A DNA stretch of 9,089 bases from Opitutus sp. GAS368 (GTDB lineage: Bacteria > Verrucomicrobiota > Verrucomicrobiia > Opitutales > Opitutaceae). The stretch spans positions 1 through 9,089 of the forward strand of contig CAMAXB010000113.1 in assembly GCA_945862035.1 (NCBI GenBank), in the 5' to 3' direction. A program made the position numbers and the translations under genes. Each line of letters opens with the position of its first letter. The first letter of the stretch is position 1. Positions 5,513 through 9,089 of the stretch are shown piece after piece. The notes under the pieces are model-generated. The model was given only the letters and a program-made list of their open reading frames with translations, was not told the origin of the DNA and ran no database searches.

Positions 5513-6571
5513 TTACGGCGCGGCTTTTAAGAAGCGCGTGTCGAGGGTGCTCTTCGTGCCAACCCCGAGGATCTCGGCGAACTCCAGTGTCCGAATTTCA
5601 TCTGAAACCGGTTGGAAACCCGTGCGCTTCCGCCATTCATTAATCCGGCCAAGCATCAGGGTGTCCAAGGCTACAGGGTCAGAGCTCAACCAAATCCGAG
5701 GTTCGGATCGTGTGTAGAGAGAGTTGAAGTATGGCCCCCCAATGAACTGGTAACGTTCCAGGCTGGCGATGGTGAAAAGCCAGGTCTGGCGAAGTTCCGG
5801 GATGGCGCTCATCTCCGCCACGGCAGCGGGGGCGTTGGCCGGTGACCGGAAGAATCGGGCGGTGTTTGAGGCGTTCCAAAGGGTCGCATTGACGAGGGCG
5901 CCGTTCACGCCGAGCACCGGGTGGTCGGTGTAGACCGGTAGATTGATCCAGAAATCGGCCTCAAGAAAGAGCGGCGTGGCGAGGAAGCTCTTGCGGTCCT
6001 GCTCGACGCTGGTGTCGCCATCAATGCCCTCGACCTGCTTCTCGGCAAACACCGGGTCAAAACGAGACGGGAGCGGGCTATCGTAGAACCAGACCGGGTC
6101 GTAGTAGCGTCCGGACTCGAGCACGTAGACCGGATGGCCCTCAAAGGGAGTCCGTCCGGAAACGAGGGAAGGCAGAAACCCCGTGAGCCGTAGGCGCAGC
6201 TGGTTGAGGCCCACGAGGAAAATGTTTTCCCGGGTGAAGCCCCGACGCTCGAGGGAGGCAATGATGGCCTTCACGAGGGGCACGGGGGTGGCGAGACCGG
6301 GACCGGAGTCGGTGTAGATCTTGATGCCGACGCGCCGCTTTTCGCCCGGCACGATGGGCTGGCCGACGGAGGCCTCATACTTCTGCACCAGGAGTTCCAC
6401 TTCCCGCGCGTAGTCCGCGAGCTCGTAAGTCGGCAGGGTCGATTCCCAGACCGGGACCGGCGCCGCGGGGGGCGGCAGCTGGGCTCGCAGGGCGGGTGAA
6501 ACGATGGTCGCGACGATTGCAAGGGCGGCCAGGGAGCGCAGAGGAGAAAAGCGGGAGAAAGCGAGGCGCAT
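5513..6571 (-). CDS. Secreted DUF362-like protein
   Basis: This 352-residue protein starts with a Sec-type signal peptide: MRLAFSRFSPLR, a hydrophobic stretch (~13-25), then ALRA before QLPPP, suggesting cleavage near residue 30. No lipobox and no twin-arginine are seen. The mature part resembles DUF362: VGIKIYTDSG (81-90), then a helix with LVKAIIASLERRGF (99-112), ADFWINLPVY (205-214) with GVNGALVNATLWN (221-233), GGPYF (278-282) and the closing SSDPVALDTLM (296-306). The lysine-asparagine of the usual DUF362 central motif is changed here (LVNATLWN), and there is no ferredoxin-like cysteine cluster; in fact the mature chain contains no cysteine. Function is unknown; it probably acts outside the cytoplasm. 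The ATG at 6571 was chosen because it begins the signal peptide; the open frame continues to 6784 but that part is repeat-bearing spacer. It is transcribed divergently from dnaG. Confidence 0.8.
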   Translation of the reverse strand: MRLAFSRFSPLRSLAALAIVATIVSPALRAQLPPPAAPVPVWESTLPTYELADYAREVELLVQKYEASVGQPIVPGEKRRVGIKIYTDSGPGLATPVPLVKAIIASLERRGFTRENIFLVGLNQLRLRLTGFLPSLVSGRTPFEGHPVYVLESGRYYDPVWFYDSPLPSRFDPVFAEKQVEGIDGDTSVEQDRKSFLATPLFLEADFWINLPVYTDHPVLGVNGALVNATLWNASNTARFFRSPANAPAAVAEMSAIPELRQTWLFTIASLERYQFIGGPYFNSLYTRSEPRIWLSSDPVALDTLMLGRINEWRKRTGFQPVSDEIRTLEFAEILGVGTKSTLDTRFLKAAP

Positions 6572-6694
6572 GGAGGATAAGAACCCATCCGCGAAGGAAT
6601 GTTTCCTCCCGCATGAGCCGACCTTGACAGAGCACAGGGCAGCCCAAATGTCCATTCTCCGTCCTGTCGGGGCGCGGCAGCTCGGTGGTCCCCT

Positions 6695-6766
6695 CGTTCT
6701 GGTTCTCTTTATCATTCTTTGCTCTTCCTGATTCAGGTCCGAGAACGATAAAGAGAACAAAGAACG
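6695..6766. repeat. Imperfect inverted repeat in the divergent spacer before dnaG
   Basis: The left arm (6695-6718) and right arm (6742-6766) are inverted copies with a perfect 12-bp core, GTTCTCTTTATC at 6702-6713 against GATAAAGAGAAC at 6747-6758, and a 23-nt centre. The right arm also shows a loose six-base rhythm (GAGAAC, GATAAA, GAGAAC). It sits between the DUF362-like gene and dnaG, 45 nt before the dnaG start. It could be a mobile repeat, a transcript hairpin or a regulator site; no T-run supports a terminator. The rest of the 239-nt spacer shows no gene. Confidence 0.75.
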
Positions 6767-6810
6767 GGAACGATTTTCAGCCAAGCCCGCCTTCGCTCCG
6801 GTCTCACGCC

Positions 6811-8664
6811 ATGCCCATGATCAAACCCACTTGTATCCGCGACCTCCGGAGTCGCGTGAACATCGTGGACGTGGTGTCGCGGGTCGCGACCCTGAAAAAG
6901 GCCGGATCGCGCTTCAAGGGGCTTTGTCCCTTCCACAACGAGAAATCGCCCTCGTTTCACGTCAACCCCGACATGGGGGTCTACAAGTGCTTCGGCTGCG
7001 GCAAGTCGGGCGACATCATCACCTTTGTCCGCGAGACCGAGGGCCTGAATTTCAACGAGGCGATCGAAGCGCTCGGGCAGCGTTTTGCAGTCCCGATCGA
7101 GTACGAGGACGGGGCCGGTCCCACGCGCGAGGAGCGCTCGCTGCGCCAGGAGCTCTTCGACCTGCACGAGGTCGCGGCGGAGCACTACCATCAGCTCTTC
7201 AAGGCGAATGGGCCGGCGGGGGACTGGATGCGCGCGTACTGGCGGGACAAGCGCCACTTCGCGCTGGAGCTGGCGGACGAGTTCAAGATCGGCGTGGCCG
7301 AGCCCGCGGACAACTCGCTTGGTGCCGTGGTGCTCAAGCGAAAGTTTTCCGAGGAGGCGCTGCGCCAGTGCGGCCTGTTTTTCCTGCGCGAGGGCTCAAT
7401 CCTCTCGCTCGGCTCGCTCAAGCCGCGCTTCCGGGGGCGACTGATGATCCCGATCCGCGATCATCAGGGCCGGGTGGTCGCGTTCACGGCGCGCCAGACG
7501 GATCTCACGCCCGCCGACGACCCCGCGCGCGAGGCCAAGTACGTGAACTCGCCGGAAACGCCCATCTTCACCAAGGGTAATCTCCTCTTCAATCTGGACC
7601 GGGCCCGCACGCAGGTCGGCGAGGGCAAGCCCTTCGTGATGGTCGAGGGCCAGCTCGACGCCCTGCGCGCCTGGAGCGTGGGGCTCAAGACCGCGATCGC
7701 CCCGCAGGGAACATCGATCACCGAGGGCCAGCTGGTGCTGCTGCGCCGCTACCACACGCAGGTCGAGTGTTTCTTTGACAGCGATTCCGCCGGACAGAAA
7801 GCAGCGCTGCGCTTCCTGCCCATGGCGCTGAAGGCCGGTTTGGAAATCCGCTTCCTCACCCTGAGTGGCGCGGAGAAACTCGATCCCGACCTTCTCTTCC
7901 TGGAACGCGGCATCGCAGGCTACGAGGACGTGCGGCGCAGCGCCCGCTCCGCCATGGCCCACGCAAGCCAGGCCATTCTGCCCGATGCGGCTCACGCCAC
8001 GCCCGAACAGCAGGCGCGCGCCGCGCGGGCTCTTTTCGAGATCGTCGCGGCCGCCGAGTCGGAGGTCGCCCGCACCGGCTTCATCCAAGAGGCGGCGCAG
8101 GCGCTGCGCCTGCCGCCCGCCGCCTTGCTGCGCGATTTCGAAGCCTTCCTCCGCCAAGGCGGCCCGCGCGTGAACGCCGCGCCCTCGCCGCCCGCGGCCG
8201 AGCCAAAACCCAAGACGACGGGCATCCCACCCGAACACGACCTGCTGCTGATCTGCCTCCACTTCGAGGCCATCGGCCGCGCCCTGAGCCACGTGGTCCC
8301 GCACGATTGGATCGACACCTCCCACCCCGCCGGAGCCCTGCTGAACCGCTTTCTGGCCGAGTTTGAACAGGGCGCCTGGCCAGGTACTCAGCACCTCGAC
8401 CCCCTGCTCGAGACCGAGGCCGAGAAGTCCCTCATCGCCTCCCTGCTCTTTGCTCCGCCCACCCTCGACGATCCCAAGAAAGTGGCAATAGAGGGTTTAC
8501 AACAGATTCGCACGCGGGCGCTTGAGCCCCGGCTCAGGGAAATTGAACTTGCACTCGCTAACCACCAGACGGACAGTACGGTTGACCCTTTTTCACTCTT
8601 AAAAGAACGCTCCGATCTTCAACGCCAGCTCCGTCAGCCCCTTGTGCTGCCGGATGCGGCGTGA
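6811..8664 (+). CDS. dnaG: DNA primase
   Basis: This 617-residue protein is the bacterial replicative primase, which makes RNA primers at the fork with the DnaB helicase. The N-terminal CHC2 zinc finger is complete: C39, H42, C60 and C63 (LCPFHNEKSP and KCFGCGKSGD). The RNA polymerase domain shows RFRGRLMIPI (206-215) and KYVNSPETPIFTKG (243-256). The Toprim core has VEG (278-280) with E279 as the catalytic acid, FFDSDSAG (321-328) with D323 and D325, and LDPD (357-360) supplying further metal-binding acids. Variants: EGQLD instead of EGYMD-like, FTAR (225-228) instead of FGGR, DSD instead of DGD. After an Ala-rich stretch and a Pro-rich hinge (~455-473), residues ~475-617 form the helical helicase-binding domain. 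The ATG at 6811 fits the family N-terminus; the second Met at 6817 is equally possible. No Shine-Dalgarno. rpoD follows after 19 nt, as in the macromolecular synthesis operon; rpsU is not upstream. Confidence 0.97.
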   Translation: MPMIKPTCIRDLRSRVNIVDVVSRVATLKKAGSRFKGLCPFHNEKSPSFHVNPDMGVYKCFGCGKSGDIITFVRETEGLNFNEAIEALGQRFAVPIEYEDGAGPTREERSLRQELFDLHEVAAEHYHQLFKANGPAGDWMRAYWRDKRHFALELADEFKIGVAEPADNSLGAVVLKRKFSEEALRQCGLFFLREGSILSLGSLKPRFRGRLMIPIRDHQGRVVAFTARQTDLTPADDPAREAKYVNSPETPIFTKGNLLFNLDRARTQVGEGKPFVMVEGQLDALRAWSVGLKTAIAPQGTSITEGQLVLLRRYHTQVECFFDSDSAGQKAALRFLPMALKAGLEIRFLTLSGAEKLDPDLLFLERGIAGYEDVRRSARSAMAHASQAILPDAAHATPEQQARAARALFEIVAAAESEVARTGFIQEAAQALRLPPAALLRDFEAFLRQGGPRVNAAPSPPAAEPKPKTTGIPPEHDLLLICLHFEAIGRALSHVVPHDWIDTSHPAGALLNRFLAEFEQGAWPGTQHLDPLLETEAEKSLIASLLFAPPTLDDPKKVAIEGLQQIRTRALEPRLREIELALANHQTDSTVDPFSLLKERSDLQRQLRQPLVLPDAA

Positions 8665-8683
8665 TCTTTTCTCCGAACGAACC

Positions 8684-9089
8684 ATGCCGCGCAAAGCCAA
8701 GTCCGCTGCTCCCGCAGATGCCCAGTCCGAAGCCGTTGAGGCCGTCATCGCGCAGAACCCGCCTGCCGCGGGCGCTCCCGCCGAGGGCGCCACGGGCAGC
8801 GTCAACGAGCGCATCCGCCAGCTCATCCGCCAGTCCAAGGAGCAGGGCTACCTGACGTGGGACGACATCAACGAGGCGCTCCCCGAGTCGGTCGAAAACC
8901 AGGAGGAATTCGATAACATCATTTCGATCCTGCAGAACCTGGAGGTCGAGATCCTCGAGCCGGATCAGGTCGACGACTACAAGCAGCGTCAGGAAGAGGC
9001 AGAGGAGGAGGAGACGCGTTCGTCGCAGCACGACATCCTCGACGACCCGGTTCGCATGTACCTCAAGCAGATGGGCCAGGTCCCGCTGC
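8684..9089 (+). CDS. rpoD: RNA polymerase sigma-70 factor, N-terminal part (cut by window edge)
   Basis: The first 135 codons of the housekeeping sigma factor, which directs RNA polymerase to most promoters. After a Lys/Ala-rich start (1-40) comes region 1.1: NERIRQLIRQSKEQGYLTWD (41-60), the EALPE segment (64-68) and a helix with NIISILQNLEVEI, which in the free factor blocks DNA binding. A strongly acidic linker (103-110, EEAEEEE) leads into the start of region 1.2, DDPVRMYLKQMGQVPL (120-135), a near-universal sigma-70 signature that contacts the discriminator DNA. The reading frame runs off the end of the window, so the core regions 2-4 are not visible. The start at 8684 lies 19 nt after dnaG; co-transcription is likely. 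There is no Shine-Dalgarno (TCTCCGAACGAACC precedes the ATG). Confidence 0.95.
   Translation, partial: MPRKAKSAAPADAQSEAVEAVIAQNPPAAGAPAEGATGSVNERIRQLIRQSKEQGYLTWDDINEALPESVENQEEFDNIISILQNLEVEILEPDQVDDYKQRQEEAEEEETRSSQHDILDDPVRMYLKQMGQVPL

Noticed and set aside
6624..6652. TTGACA at 6624-6629 as a -35 box for dnaG
   Set aside because: The hexamer is a perfect consensus match, but at 16-18 nt spacing only AATGTC-like sequence follows, which is a poor -10 box.
6572..6784. N-terminal extension of the DUF362-like gene
   Set aside because: The frame is open but covers the inverted repeat of the spacer and would bury the signal peptide 71 residues inside the protein.
6685..6810. 42-residue N-terminal extension of dnaG
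   Set aside because: It reads through the inverted repeat; primases start just before the RDLRSRVNIVDVV-type helix, which the ATG at 6811 matches.
8523..8536. TGAGCC/GGCTCA palindrome inside dnaG
   Set aside because: A six-base-pair stem with a two-base loop within coding sequence and no T-run; chance is likely in GC-rich DNA.
1..9089. CRISPR array, tRNA, insertion sequence or prophage genes
   Set aside because: No spaced direct repeats of CRISPR type, no cloverleaf, and no transposase or phage protein were seen on either strand.

Overview
The window is a high-GC bacterial chromosome segment with seven genes. My best guess at the host is a member of the Verrucomicrobiota, near Opitutaceae. 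The reasons are the GC-rich coding style, intergenic spacers full of short ~10-bp periodic repeats (ACGGATGRAC-like and CGCGAATC-like), seven starts without a visible Shine-Dalgarno, and a DacZ-type diadenylate cyclase carrying an EIIA domain. No rRNA or other taxonomic marker is present, so this is an inference.

Layout. Positions 1-263 hold no gene but contain a pair of inverted, covarying double-hairpin repeats (84-213). Five genes then lie on the minus strand: rpmG (323-487, ribosomal protein L33, with an intrinsic terminator at 264-296), a large membrane protein fused to a spermidine-synthase-like domain (727-3171), a three-domain EIIA / pyruvate-kinase-C-like / diadenylate cyclase protein (3467-4825), nuoA (4930-5307, complex I subunit A) and a secreted DUF362-like protein (5513-6571). 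A divergent spacer (6572-6810) with an imperfect inverted repeat separates them from dnaG (6811-8664, primase) and the start of rpoD (8684 to the window edge, housekeeping sigma factor), both on the plus strand.

How the genes relate. dnaG-rpoD is the core of the classical macromolecular synthesis operon, here 19 nt apart and without rpsU immediately upstream. The five minus-strand genes are separated by about 100-300 nt and look like individually transcribed units rather than one operon. nuoA stands apart from any nuoB. The most interesting item is the diadenylate cyclase: it looks like a c-di-AMP synthase with an N-terminal PTS-type phosphoryl-acceptor domain that keeps its histidine. This suggests c-di-AMP production gated by the phosphorylation state of a PTS-like relay.
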